From contig NZ_JAUCZG010000009.1 of the NCBI RefSeq assembly GCF_030373225.1, forward strand, positions 1 to 64,000: a stretch of DNA of 64,000 nt. The letters run 5' to 3'. The notes beneath the pieces are model-generated. The model saw nothing but the letters and a program-made list of their open reading frames with translations. It was not told the origin of the DNA and did not search any database. This stretch comes from Hydrogenophaga sp. GTDB lineage: Bacteria > Pseudomonadota > Gammaproteobacteria > Burkholderiales > Burkholderiaceae_C. Positions 35,998 through 44,756 of the stretch are shown piece by piece. Within the stretch, counting starts at the first letter, position 1, and each line of letters begins with the position of its first letter. The position numbers and the translations under genes were made by a program.

Positions 35998-37650
35998 GTG
36001 GCATCCGTCATCAACACCAACAATGCGTCCCTGGTCGCCCAGCGCAAGCTGTCGACCTCGCAGTCGGCGCTGGCCACCTCGGTCAAGCGTCTGTCGTCGG
36101 GCATGCGCATCCAGAGCGCCAAAGACGACGCTGCTGGCCTGGGCAGTTCGCAAAAGCTGCAGGCTCAGATCACCGGCGCCAGGGTGGCAGCCCGCAACGC
36201 CAATGACGCCATCTCCATGGTGTCGACGGCAGAAGGCGGCATGCAGGAGGTCTCAAGCATGCTGCAACGCATGCGCCAACTGGCCACCCAGGGCAACAAC
36301 GATTCGCTCGACACCCTGCAGCGCGGTTACATCACGACCGAAATCAACGCGCTGCGCAGCGAGATCAACCAGGTGGGCACACGAACCACCTTCAATGGCA
36401 AGTCGCTGCTGAACGGATCCATCAGTGGTGGCCTCGCGGGCACGGCTGCCTCGGCGGACTACCAAGCCGCCTCGTCGGACTACCAGGCTGCCTCGGCCGA
36501 CTACCAGGCTGCCTCGGCGAATTACCAAGCCGCCTCGTCGGACTACCAGGCTGCCTCGGCCAACTACCAGGCTGCCTCGGCGGACTACCAGGCTGCCTCG
36601 GCGGACTACCAGGCTGCCTCGGCGGACTACCAGGCTGCCTCGGGGGACTACCAGGCTGCCTCGGCGGACTACCAGGCTGCTTCGGCGGACTACCAGGCTG
36701 CCTCTGCCGACTACCAGGCTGGCACACCCAGTGTTGCAACCTATGCCAACTTTTCGTCGACTCCTGGCGATGAAATATACGTTTCGGTCGGAAATGATCC
36801 AATACGGATAGTTACTTTAACGGGCACTGATGCAACCCAAGCTGCATCAGACAGCAATGCCTCCGTTGACTTTCGTCAGACCGCAGTGGCTTCTGTGAAC
36901 GCCGGGTCTTTGGTGATCACTGCAATCCTCACGGGTTCATCTTCATCCTCCTTGCTGACCACTCGATTCTTGAATGTCGACTTGTCGCCTGAGACGCCCG
37001 ATTTTTATAACAACACGGCATACGTCAGCAGTGGAACGGACCAGGTCGGTACTGCGCAGGTTGGCACCGCCCAGGTCGGGACAGCCCAGGTGGGTACTGC
37101 CCAGGTAGGCACCGCACAGGTGGGTACTGCCCAGGTTGGTACCGCCCAGGTCGGTACTGCGCAGGTTGGTACTGCGCAGGTTGGTACTGCTGCTGTGGCC
37201 GGCACTGCCGTCGACCTGCGATTCCAGGTGGGCGCAGCCGGCGCCGACGACACGGCCGACATCGGCGCCCTGTTCCAAAACGTCAAGATCGACACCGCCG
37301 AAAACGGCAGCAACTTTGACGGCTTGAACACGACCATCAACGCCCTGACCACCGATGGCGCCACCGCAGCCGAGATGGGCTCACTCACCGCCACGGTGGA
37401 CACAGCGATTGCCACCATCGCAGACTTCCGCTCGAACCTGGGCGCCATGAGCAACCGCCTGGGCCACAACATCGCCAACCTGCAAAGCCAGTCGGAAAAC
37501 CTGAGCGCGTCGATGAGCCGCATCACCGACGCAGATTACGCCGCCGAGACGGCAACGCTGTCGAAGAACCAGGTGATGCAACAGGCCGCCACGGCCATGC
37601 TGGCGCAAGCCAACCAGATGCCCAACGCCGTGTTGACGTTGTTGCAGTGA
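35998..37650 (+). CDS. fliC: Flagellin 1, with two tandem peptide-repeat blocks
   Basis: 550 residues from a GTG at 35998 (AGGGA four bases upstream); flagellin N- and C-terminal D0/D1 helices are intact (ASVINTNNASLVAQRKL; ENLSASMSRITDADYAAETA). The surface-exposed middle is unusual: 12 full and one partial copy of a seven-residue unit (A/S/G)(D/N)YQAAS, then ~105 residues from clearly lower-GC DNA, then ten QVGTA units. The helical ends polymerise into the filament; the middle faces outward, so the repeats would coat the filament surface. Second flagellin follows at 37804. The GTG start and absence of a good sigma-28 promoter suggest lower or conditional expression (inference). Confidence 0.93.
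   Translation: MASVINTNNASLVAQRKLSTSQSALATSVKRLSSGMRIQSAKDDAAGLGSSQKLQAQITGARVAARNANDAISMVSTAEGGMQEVSSMLQRMRQLATQGNNDSLDTLQRGYITTEINALRSEINQVGTRTTFNGKSLLNGSISGGLAGTAASADYQAASSDYQAASADYQAASANYQAASSDYQAASANYQAASADYQAASADYQAASADYQAASGDYQAASADYQAASADYQAASADYQAGTPSVATYANFSSTPGDEIYVSVGNDPIRIVTLTGTDATQAASDSNASVDFRQTAVASVNAGSLVITAILTGSSSSSLLTTRFLNVDLSPETPDFYNNTAYVSSGTDQVGTAQVGTAQVGTAQVGTAQVGTAQVGTAQVGTAQVGTAQVGTAQVGTAAVAGTAVDLRFQVGAAGADDTADIGALFQNVKIDTAENGSNFDGLNTTINALTTDGATAAEMGSLTATVDTAIATIADFRSNLGAMSNRLGHNIANLQSQSENLSASMSRITDADYAAETATLSKNQVMQQAATAMLAQANQMPNAVLTLLQ
36454..36723 (+). repeat. 13 tandem 21-bp repeats in flagellin 1
   Basis: Twelve full 21-bp units plus an 18-bp end encode xDYQAAS. 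Units are nearly identical at DNA level (gactaccaggctgcctcg core), pointing to recent expansion. Unit length keeps the frame. Confidence 0.95.
37042..37191 (+). repeat. Ten tandem 15-bp repeats (QVGTA) in flagellin 1
   Basis: Ten 15-bp units all encode Gln-Val-Gly-Thr-Ala, but the third codon positions vary widely (Val by gtc, gtt, gtg and gta; Thr by act, acc and aca; Ala by all four codons). The peptide is perfectly kept while the DNA has drifted. Confidence 0.95.
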
Positions 37651-37666
37651 GGGGCTGACGCGGGCC
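37564..37666 (+). repeat. Direct repeat, copy 2 (103 bp, flagellin end)
   Basis: Partner of 35751-35853 with one mismatch; covers the end of flagellin 1 and 16 bases after its stop. Confidence 0.9.
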
Positions 37667-37690
37667 AGCAGCCTGCCTGCAGCAAGTTTT

Positions 37691-37716
37691 TTTAGTTTTC
37701 GCAACTTTGCGCTAAA
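37691..37716 (+). promoter_or_regulatory. Weak candidate sigma-28 promoter for flagellin 2
   Basis: TTTAGTTT (37691-37698) fits the sigma-28 -35 box at six of eight positions; GCGCTAAA (37709-37716), ten bases on, fits the -10 box only half. The element GCGCTAAACACTTCG following it is also found upstream of flagellin 1 (35905-35919), where the TTTAGTTT part is missing. Confidence 0.28.
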
Positions 37717-37803
37717 CACTTCGCCGCCCAGGTCCGTCTAGTTTCATGTGGGTGTTCTGAATGTGCAGGGCGCCCCACACCCTCAACCCATTTGGAGCAT
37801 TCC

Positions 37804-39057
37804 ATGGCATCGGTCATCAACACCAACAACGCTTCGCTGATTGCCCAGCGCAATCTGTCCACTTCACAAACCGATCTGACCCAATCGGTCCAGCGCCTGT
37901 CGTCGGGCCTGCGCATCAACAGCGCCAAAGACGACGCCGCCGGCCTGGGCATTTCGCAAAAGTTGCAGGCGCAGATCACCGGCGCCAACGTGTCGGCCCG
38001 CAATGCCAACGACGCGATCTCGATGGTGCAGACCGCAGAAGGCGGCATGCAGGAAGTTTCGAGCATGCTGCAGCGCATGCGCGAACTGGCCACCCAAGGC
38101 AACAACGACTCGCTGGACGCCACCCAGCGTAGCTACATCGCCACGGAGATCGATGCGCTGCGCAGCGAAGTCAACCAGGTCGCCACGCGCACCACCTTCA
38201 ACGGCAAGGGTTTGCTGGACGGTTCGATCGATGCGGGCACCTCCCAGGTGGGCACGTCAACGACTACCACTAGCTCGGCCGCAACCGCAGGTAGTGTGAC
38301 TTTCTCCGCTACGGCTTTTGTTGCGGGCGACACTATTACCGGTTCGATTGGTGGAGTAAACTTCAGTGCGGCGTTCACCACCGATAGCGCTACAACCCTG
38401 GCCGCCCTTAACACTGCGCTTAGTAATGTAAGTGCCGGCGCCACCGCCGCGTTCGACGGTGCGGGCTCAAGTCTCAAGATCACCCAAACAACCGCAGGGC
38501 TCTCTGTCAACACCGCTACCATTACGAACGCAACAGTTCCCACTGTCGGTACCGCCATCGATGGTACTGCTGCGGTTACAAGCACCACCTATTCAGTCGA
38601 CTACGTAGCCGCCGCCAGTGCGACCGGCCTGCAGTTCCAGCTTGGAACAGATGCCGGCGACGATACGAACGACATTGGTTCGCTGTTTAAAAATGTCAGT
38701 ATCGACGATGACGCACTCGGTAATTTCAATAGTCTGGACACCGGGATCGACCAGATCATTTCGAGTGGCACCTCAGACGATTTTGGCGATCTGACCGACC
38801 TCATCGACAGCGCCATTGACACCATTTCCGGCTACCGTTCGGAACTAGGTGCCATGAGCAACCGCCTGGACAGCAACATCGCCAACCTGCAGGTCCAGGC
38901 AGAAAACCTGACCGCGTCGATGAGCCGCATCATGGACACCGACTACGCCGCCGAGACCGCGGCACTGTCGAAGAACCAGGTGATGCAGCAGGCCGCCACG
39001 GCCATGCTGGCGCAAGCCAACCAGATGCCAAACGCTGTGCTGTCGCTGCTGAAGTGA
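37804..39057 (+). CDS. fliC: Flagellin 2
   Basis: 417 residues from ATG 37804 (GGAG eight bases upstream; a TTG at 37792 would add four residues foreign to the family). D0/D1 ends are nearly the same as flagellin 1 ([40 protein letters not shown]). The middle (about 140-280) is a Ser/Thr/Ala-rich D2-type domain from DNA of lower GC than the ends and has no tandem repeats. As the regular-looking copy with ATG, good ribosome binding site and a strong terminator behind it, it is probably the main filament protein. Confidence 0.96.
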   Translation: MASVINTNNASLIAQRNLSTSQTDLTQSVQRLSSGLRINSAKDDAAGLGISQKLQAQITGANVSARNANDAISMVQTAEGGMQEVSSMLQRMRELATQGNNDSLDATQRSYIATEIDALRSEVNQVATRTTFNGKGLLDGSIDAGTSQVGTSTTTTSSAATAGSVTFSATAFVAGDTITGSIGGVNFSAAFTTDSATTLAALNTALSNVSAGATAAFDGAGSSLKITQTTAGLSVNTATITNATVPTVGTAIDGTAAVTSTTYSVDYVAAASATGLQFQLGTDAGDDTNDIGSLFKNVSIDDDALGNFNSLDTGIDQIISSGTSDDFGDLTDLIDSAIDTISGYRSELGAMSNRLDSNIANLQVQAENLTASMSRIMDTDYAAETAALSKNQVMQQAATAMLAQANQMPNAVLSLLK

Positions 39058-39108
39058 TGGTTTGACGTGAGGAACCGGCTGCCGGCCTGTGTGGGCTGGT
39101 GGCCTGTG

Positions 39109-39138
39109 GCCGGGGTGCCTGGCACCCCGGCTTTTGTT
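39109..39138 (+). terminator. Rho-independent terminator after flagellin 2
   Basis: GCCGGGGTG (39109-39117) pairs perfectly with CACCCCGGC (39123-39131) around a 5-base loop and is followed by TTTTGTTGTT. It separates the flagellin transcript from flaG-fliD-fliS. Confidence 0.85.
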
Positions 39139-39158
39139 GTTGAATCTGGAGAGTTGTC

Positions 39159-39551
39159 ATGTCGTCTGTGAACCCCGCATCCACGCCGGCGCCGCTGCTG
39201 CAGTCCGCCGGCACTTTGCCCGCCCGTGGCGACCGCGCCGCCCAAGCGACCCCGGTGCCCAGCGAGCCGGTGGGCGCCAAGCCGCCGCCCACCATGATCG
39301 TCACCGCCGACGAGGTGGCCAAGCCCAGCCGCGAAGCGGTGGTGCAGGCCGCCAAGCACATCGAGTCGTTCGTGAAGTCGGTGGGCCGCTCGCTGGACTT
39401 CAGCGTGGACCCCACCACCGGCGACAACGTGCTGCGGGTGCTGAACCCTGAAAACGGCGAGGTGGTGCGACAACTGCCCGCCGAAGAAACGCTGCGCATT
39501 GCGCGCGCGGTTGATTACATGCAGAGCGTGCTGGTGAACCAGCGCGCCTGA
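39159..39551 (+). CDS. flaG: FlaG family protein
   Basis: A 130-residue protein: variable Pro/Ala-rich start, then the FlaG domain (VNQ.. AAKHIESFVKSVGRSLDFSV, DNVLRVLNPENGEVVRQLP, EETLRIARAVDYMQ). FlaG proteins influence filament length in several species; the biochemical role is not settled. Located between flagellin and fliD, its usual place. Confidence 0.9.
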   Translation: MSSVNPASTPAPLLQSAGTLPARGDRAAQATPVPSEPVGAKPPPTMIVTADEVAKPSREAVVQAAKHIESFVKSVGRSLDFSVDPTTGDNVLRVLNPENGEVVRQLPAEETLRIARAVDYMQSVLVNQRA

Positions 39552-39623
39552 GCGGCCTGGCCGCTGAAGAATTGGACCGATCGGGCCTTGCCCGGTCTTT
39601 GAATTGTTGAAAGCGAGTTTTCC

Positions 39624-41021
39624 ATGGCCACCATTGCAGCCACCGGCACCAGCGTGCTGGACGTCGTCAGCATCGTCAGCGGCCTGATGGAGGTTGAAAA
39701 CCTCGCGCTGACCAAGATCGACAAGCGCATCAGCGCGGTGAACACCAAGGTGTCGGCGCTGGGCAGCTTCATGGCCAAGGCCAGCGCGCTGCAGACCGCG
39801 CTGGACACCTTGGGCACGGCCAGCAGTTTCACCGCACGCACCACCACCTCGAGCAACAGTGCGCTGGTGACGGTGGCCGCGACCACCAGCGCCGACGCGG
39901 CCACGCTGGCGGTGCAGGTCAAGCAGAGCGCGCTGGCCCAGCAAACGCTGGTGAGCGGCTTCGGCTCGGCTGCCGACAGCGTGAGCACCGAGGCCGGTGC
40001 CTTCAACCTCACCAACACGGCCACCAGCGCGGTCACTGCGGTGGCGGTGACGGCGGGCATGACGCTGACCGAACTGGCGGCCGCCATCAACGAGAGCGAT
40101 GCCGGCGTGAGCGCCTCCGTGGTGCAGCAGACCGACACCGGCTGGAGCCTGCTGCTCACCAGCGACAGCGTGGGCGCAGACCAGGCCTTCAGCACCGGTT
40201 TCACGCCCACCAGCACCGGTGTGGCCGGCAGCCTGGACAACACCACCACCAGCGAGCCCCAGTCGGCCACCGATGCGGCGATCCGCGTCAACGGCATCGA
40301 CTACAGCCGCTCCAGCAACACCTTCAGCGACATCCTGAGCGGCGTGACCCTGACGCTGAACCAACCGGTGAGCGCAGCCGACTGGGACAGCGCCTCCAGC
40401 GCCAGCGTGAGCGTGGGCACCAGCAATTCCAAGGCCGCCTCGGCGGTGAATGCGGTGGTGACCGCTTACAACGAGGCCTACACGCTCTACAAATCGCTCA
40501 CCCGCAGCAATGCAGATGCTTCGCTGCGCGGCCCGCTCTCGGGCGACCAGACGCTGCACAACTTCATGGGCCAGGTTCGCGCCATGATCGACGGCGGCTT
40601 CAACGACGGCGCTGGCAACAACGTGCGCTTCTACAACGCGGGCATCACCACCGCGGCCGACGGCACGCTCAAGGTGGACAGCGCGGAACTCACCACCGCG
40701 CTTGAAGGCACGCTGGGCACCATTCTGGCCAACGGCACCAGCGTGCGCCCGGCCACCGGCACCCAAAGCCTGCTGGCCTATGTACGCAGCTCGGTGCTCA
40801 CCGGTGGCTTGCTGGCCAGTGGCAAAACCAGCGGCGAGAGCATGGTGGACAGCCTGAACGACCAGCGCGACACCGTGAGCGGGCGGCTGGTGTCCAAGCA
40901 GGCGCGCTACACCGCGCAATACGCCCGGCTCGACGCCATGCTCACCGGCATGCAGCAGACCAGCACCGCGCTGCAGGGTGCGCTCGATTCGATCAAGGCG
41001 CAGAACGAGGCCAACAAATGA
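39624..41021 (+). CDS. fliD: Flagellar filament cap protein FliD
   Basis: A 465-residue FliD (HAP2): N-terminal helix (GTSVLDVVSIVSGLMEVENLAL, split at the family's usual LVSQLM position), central domains with IRVNGIDYSRSSNTFSDILSGV, and a C-terminal coiled-coil region (SKQARYTAQYARLDAMLTG). It caps the growing filament and guides flagellin polymerisation. Follows flaG by 72 bp. Confidence 0.95.
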   Translation: MATIAATGTSVLDVVSIVSGLMEVENLALTKIDKRISAVNTKVSALGSFMAKASALQTALDTLGTASSFTARTTTSSNSALVTVAATTSADAATLAVQVKQSALAQQTLVSGFGSAADSVSTEAGAFNLTNTATSAVTAVAVTAGMTLTELAAAINESDAGVSASVVQQTDTGWSLLLTSDSVGADQAFSTGFTPTSTGVAGSLDNTTTSEPQSATDAAIRVNGIDYSRSSNTFSDILSGVTLTLNQPVSAADWDSASSASVSVGTSNSKAASAVNAVVTAYNEAYTLYKSLTRSNADASLRGPLSGDQTLHNFMGQVRAMIDGGFNDGAGNNVRFYNAGITTAADGTLKVDSAELTTALEGTLGTILANGTSVRPATGTQSLLAYVRSSVLTGGLLASGKTSGESMVDSLNDQRDTVSGRLVSKQARYTAQYARLDAMLTGMQQTSTALQGALDSIKAQNEANK

Positions 41022-41111
41022 CCTGGGCCAACTGAACCGAGCCACTTGACCGAAGCCCGATGACATGACCGATTCCTTTTCCCCCTCTCTTTTTGACGCT
41101 GGAGTTTCCCC

Positions 41112-41522
41112 ATGCTGAGCAGAGCACGCGCGCGCTACCAGACCGTGAACAACGTGGGGGCCGTGACCGGCCGCGACCCGATCGAGCTGGTGATCCTGGT
41201 CTACGACCGCATTGGCGACAAGCTGCTGATGGCCGAAGCCGCGATTGCCGCCAACCGGCGCGCCGAACTCGGCGAGCTGGTGCAGCAGGTGGTGGACCTG
41301 ATTGAACAAGGCCTGGTGGCCGCGCTCGACCACGAACGCGGCGGCGACGTGGCGGTGAACCTGGGCCGGGTGTACGCCTACTGTGTGCGCCGCCTGCTGC
41401 ACGCCAACCTCTGGCGCGACGTGGTGGCCCTGCGCGAGGTGGCGGGCCTGCTGGCCGAGCTGCGCGAAGGCTGGGCCTTCATTCGGCAAGACGCGGCAGC
41501 GGGCCGGGTACTGGCCTCATGA
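41112..41522 (+). CDS. fliS: Flagellin export chaperone FliS
   Basis: The 136-residue all-helical product matches FliS (ARARYQTVNNVGAVTGRDPIE is the typical beginning; IELVILVYDRIGDKL; LGRVYAYCVRRLLHANL). FliS binds the C-terminal D0 region of flagellin and delivers it to the export gate via FlhA. No fliT follows. Confidence 0.94.
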   Translation: MLSRARARYQTVNNVGAVTGRDPIELVILVYDRIGDKLLMAEAAIAANRRAELGELVQQVVDLIEQGLVAALDHERGGDVAVNLGRVYAYCVRRLLHANLWRDVVALREVAGLLAELREGWAFIRQDAAAGRVLAS

Positions 41523-41565
41523 CGGGGGCGGCGTGAGCAGCGGCGCGCCCCGGGGCTGAGGCGCC

Positions 41566-42609
41566 ATGTTTCCGGTGTTGCCACCGGGTGGCGGGGTGGA
41601 CCCGGGGCCGGCGCGTGTGGCGCCCACACCCGCCGTGGGCGCCACCCAGCCGGTGGTGGGCGTGGGGCCCATGATGCCGGTGGACCCGCAAAACCCCCGT
41701 GCCGCCGCGCTGCCGGTGAACACCGACGCGGCCGATGCCGCCCGCCTCAAGGCCGAGCTGGCCCGGGGCGGTGTGGTGGGCAGCAGCGGGGCAGCAGCGC
41801 AAGAGGTGTTGCCCGCGCTGCGGGCCCTGCCCAACAACCGCGCCGCTGCGGTGGCGCCGCAGCTCACGCAGCTGCTCCAGTTGCTGCAGGCGCTGGGCGT
41901 GACCGAGGGGGGCGAGGGCGCCCCACCGGTGGTGAACTGGCCCGAGGCCGGGCAGCCGGTGGCCGACGAGCCGGCCAGCGCGCTGCTGCGCCTGCGCGAG
42001 GCGCTGGGCCAGTCGGCGCTGTTCGCGGCCAACCCGCGCACGCCGCAGGCGCTGGCCGCGCTGGCGCAAAGCCCGTGGGGTGGTACGGGGCCAATGGCTT
42101 CAACCGCTGCGGCGGGATTGCCGGCGCCGGGTGCTGCGCTGGCGGCGCCCGAGGCGGCAGAGGCGCCTGCCACCGCGCTGCTGCCGCTGGCCCACGAGGC
42201 GGCTGCACCGGCAGCGGCCATGGCCGCAACGGCGCTGGCCCAGCCCGCCGAGCGCGCGCAGCAGGCCTTGCAGTTGCTGCTGCACGGGCAGCTGCAGTGG
42301 CGCGGTGAACTCACGCCCGGTGTGCCGCTGCAACTGGAGCGCGAAGACCTGTGGCAGGAAGACCCGGCCCAGCCCGGGCGCCTGCTGCCGGGCACCGCGC
42401 TGCGGCTCGAACTGCTGCTGCCGGGCACCGGCCCGCTGGTGGTGCTGGCGCAGCAGGTGGCCGGGCAGATGACGGTGCGGCTGTTGCCCGCCGCGCCCCA
42501 TGCGGCGCGCTTCGAGGCTGCACTGGCCGACCTGCAGACCGCGCTCGCCCCGCTGGCCAACCCGCCGGTGGACCTGGCCCTGCAGGCGCGCGGCGCCAAC
42601 CCCGCCTGA
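41566..42609 (+). CDS. FliK-like protein
   Basis: A 347-residue Ala/Pro/Leu-rich protein whose C-terminal half (about 225-340) resembles the FliK C-terminal domain (LLHGQLQWRGELTPGVPL, LRLELLLPGTGPLVVLAQ, LPAAPHAARFEAALADLQ). It is followed 9 bp later by an FlhB-tail homologue, a FliK-like/FlhX pairing found after fliS in some Burkholderiales. True FliK is at 53694. Function probably in export substrate specificity, unproven. Confidence 0.65.
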   Translation: MFPVLPPGGGVDPGPARVAPTPAVGATQPVVGVGPMMPVDPQNPRAAALPVNTDAADAARLKAELARGGVVGSSGAAAQEVLPALRALPNNRAAAVAPQLTQLLQLLQALGVTEGGEGAPPVVNWPEAGQPVADEPASALLRLREALGQSALFAANPRTPQALAALAQSPWGGTGPMASTAAAGLPAPGAALAAPEAAEAPATALLPLAHEAAAPAAAMAATALAQPAERAQQALQLLLHGQLQWRGELTPGVPLQLEREDLWQEDPAQPGRLLPGTALRLELLLPGTGPLVVLAQQVAGQMTVRLLPAAPHAARFEAALADLQTALAPLANPPVDLALQARGANPA

Positions 42610-42618
42610 ACCCGGGCA

Positions 42619-42975
42619 TTGCTGGTGGCCACCCCTCCCACCCACCACCGGCAAGCCGTGGCCCTGCGCTACGAGGCCAACGCCATGGCGCCGCGCGTGG
42701 TGGCCAAGGGCGAGGGTTACATGGCGCAAGCCCTGATTGACCGGGCGCAGGCCGCCGGCGTGCCGCTGAACACCGCGCCCGAGCTGCTGCAGCTGCTCAT
42801 GAAGCTGGAGCTCAACCACGTGATTCCGCCCGACCTCTACGCGGTGGTGGCCCAGGTGCTGGTGTGGGCCTACAGCGTGGACGCCCGCGAGGCCGAAGCG
42901 CGCGGTGGACAAGGCATCACCTTACCCCCACAAACTGTGCCCCAGGCTGTGGACAAGCAGGCTGGAAAGTCGTGA
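42619..42975 (+). CDS. FlhB C-terminal-domain homologue (FlhX/FhlB type)
   Basis: 118 residues matching only the soluble cytoplasmic tail of FlhB/YscU switch proteins (AVALRYEANAMAPRVVAKGEGYMAQALIDRA is split here as AVALRYEA, APRVVAKGEG and LIDRAQAAGVPL, and a final LMKLELNHVIPPDLY). The NPTH autocleavage site is absent. Such stand-alone tails can partly stand in for the cleaved FlhB C-terminus. Starts are ambiguous: TTG 42619 or GTG 42625. Confidence 0.8.
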   Translation: MLVATPPTHHRQAVALRYEANAMAPRVVAKGEGYMAQALIDRAQAAGVPLNTAPELLQLLMKLELNHVIPPDLYAVVAQVLVWAYSVDAREAEARGGQGITLPPQTVPQAVDKQAGKS

Positions 42976-43025
42976 GACCCGCAGCCCTGCTGGCGCTGCG
43001 GCCGGCGCTTAAAAAAAAGGCAAAT

Positions 43026-43047
43026 CAGACACGGCATGCCGTGTCTG
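43026..43047. promoter_or_regulatory. Perfect 22-bp palindrome upstream of the glutamate-synthase-like gene
   Basis: CAGACACGGCA is followed directly by its reverse complement. It lies 40 bp before the start at 43087 and just after a run of eight A (43011-43018). Possible operator, or a minus-strand terminator using the A run as a T tract. Confidence 0.45.
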
Positions 43048-43086
43048 CACGGTTCGTGGCCTTGTTCACTCAGGAGTTCATTTCAC

Positions 43087-44706
43087 ATGCTCGATCGCCT
43101 CAACGCCCTCTACCCCGTGCGCTACACGGCTCTTGCCCTGTGTGGGCTGCTGGCGCTGCTCAGCCTGTTCAATGTGGTGACGTTCGGCGTCGGGGGCCTC
43201 TGGTTCCTGCTGTTCGCCGGTCTGACGGTGGTGGGCATTCACGACATCGGGCAAACCAAAAGTTCGGTGCTGCGCAACTACCCCATCATTGGCCACCTGC
43301 GCTTCATGCTGGAGAAGATCCGCCCCGAGATCCGGCAGTATTTTCTGGAGAGCGACGTTGAGGCCACGCCGTTCTCGCGCAGCCAGCGCAGCCTGGCCTA
43401 TGCACGGGCCAAGGGCGAGACCGACAAGCGCCCCTTCGGCACGCAGCTGGACCAGAACGTGTCGGGCCACGAGTGGATCAACCATTCGATGGCGCCCAGC
43501 CTGATCGCCTCGCACGACTTCCGGCTCACCATCGGCGGCGCCGGCTGTGCGCAGCCGTACGAGGCCAGTGTGTTCAACATCTCGGCCATGAGCTTCGGCG
43601 CGCTCTCGGCCAACGCGATCCAGGCGCTGAATTCCGGTGCCAAACGCGGCGGCTTCGCGCACGACACCGGTGAAGGCTCGATCTCGGCGTACCACCGCCT
43701 GCACGGCGGCGACCTGATCTGGGAGATCGGTTCGGGCTATTTCGGCTGCCGCGACGAAAGCGGCCACTTCTGCCCCGACCGCTTCACGGCCAACGCGATG
43801 GACGTGCAGGTGAAGATGATCGAGATCAAGCTCAGCCAGGGCGCCAAACCCGGGCACGGTGGTGTGCTGCCCGGCCCGAAGGTCACGCTCGAGATCGCCG
43901 CCGCGCGCGGTGTGATCGTGGGCCAGGACTGCGTCTCGCCCGCTGCGCACACGGCGTTCTCCACGCCCATCGAGCTCATGCACTTCATCGCGCGCCTGCG
44001 CGAACTCTCGGGCGGCAAGCCGGTGGGCTTCAAGCTGTGCATCGGCCACCCCTGGGAATGGTTCGCGATGGCCAAGGCCATGCTGGAAACCGGCATCACG
44101 CCCGACTTCATCGTGGTCGACGGCGCCGAAGGTGGCACCGGCGCAGCACCGCTCGAATTCGCCGACCACGTGGGCGCGCCGCTGCAGGAAGGCCTGCGCC
44201 TGGTGCACAACACGCTGGTGGGCGTGAACCTGCGCGACCGCATCAAACTGGGCTGCGCGGGCAAGATCGTCAGCGCTTTCGACATCGTGCGCGCCATGGC
44301 CATCGGTGCCGACTGGTGCAACAGCGCGCGCGGCTTCATGTTTGCGCTGGGCTGCATCCAGGCCCAGACCTGCCACACCGGCCAATGCCCCACGGGCGTG
44401 ACCACGCAAGACCCGGTGCGCCAGCAGGCGCTGGTGGTGCCGGACAAGGCCGAGCGGGTGTTTCAGTTCCACCAGCGCACGCTCATGGCGCTGCACGAAC
44501 TCATCCAGGCCGCCGGGCTGCAACACCCTGGCGAAATCACCGCCCACCATCTCGTGCGCCGCGTGAGCCAGAACGAAGTCCGCCTGCTGGCCAACCTGCT
44601 GCCCGAAACCCTGCCCGGCGCCTTGCTGCACGACCTGACGGGTCAGCACGCGGTGTTCACCACCTACTGGCCACAGGCGCACGCCGACCGGTTCGGCCTG
44701 GCCTGA
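43087..44706 (+). CDS. Membrane-anchored FMN-binding glutamate-synthase-like protein
   Basis: From ATG 43087 (AGGAG about 11 bases upstream), 539 residues: two hydrophobic helices (about 15-55), then the FMN-binding barrel of the glutamate synthase large subunit (AMSFGALSANAIQALN, GEGSISAYH, PGHGGVLPG, VDGAEGGTGAAP) and the 3Fe-4S cysteine pattern C-x5-C-x4-C ending TCHTGQCPTGV. The glutaminase and central domains of GltB are absent, so it cannot be a complete NADPH glutamate synthase; proteins of this stand-alone class have no settled reaction. No evident flagellar role; it interrupts the flagellar cluster. Confidence 0.9.
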   Translation: MLDRLNALYPVRYTALALCGLLALLSLFNVVTFGVGGLWFLLFAGLTVVGIHDIGQTKSSVLRNYPIIGHLRFMLEKIRPEIRQYFLESDVEATPFSRSQRSLAYARAKGETDKRPFGTQLDQNVSGHEWINHSMAPSLIASHDFRLTIGGAGCAQPYEASVFNISAMSFGALSANAIQALNSGAKRGGFAHDTGEGSISAYHRLHGGDLIWEIGSGYFGCRDESGHFCPDRFTANAMDVQVKMIEIKLSQGAKPGHGGVLPGPKVTLEIAAARGVIVGQDCVSPAAHTAFSTPIELMHFIARLRELSGGKPVGFKLCIGHPWEWFAMAKAMLETGITPDFIVVDGAEGGTGAAPLEFADHVGAPLQEGLRLVHNTLVGVNLRDRIKLGCAGKIVSAFDIVRAMAIGADWCNSARGFMFALGCIQAQTCHTGQCPTGVTTQDPVRQQALVVPDKAERVFQFHQRTLMALHELIQAAGLQHPGEITAHHLVRRVSQNEVRLLANLLPETLPGALLHDLTGQHAVFTTYWPQAHADRFGLA

Positions 44707-44756
44707 GGGCCTTGCTTGCTGGCCGAGGCGGCCGGCGCGGGGCAGGGTGGCCCGGC

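Noticed and set aside
36454-36723. Repeat array considered as CRISPR
   Set aside because: Units are contiguous 21-bp in-frame coding repeats without spacers and encode flagellin.
38943-41489. 848-codon minus-strand open frame across flaG-fliD-fliS
   Set aside because: Antisense to well-identified flagellar genes, His/Gly/Arg-rich; typical high-GC artefact.
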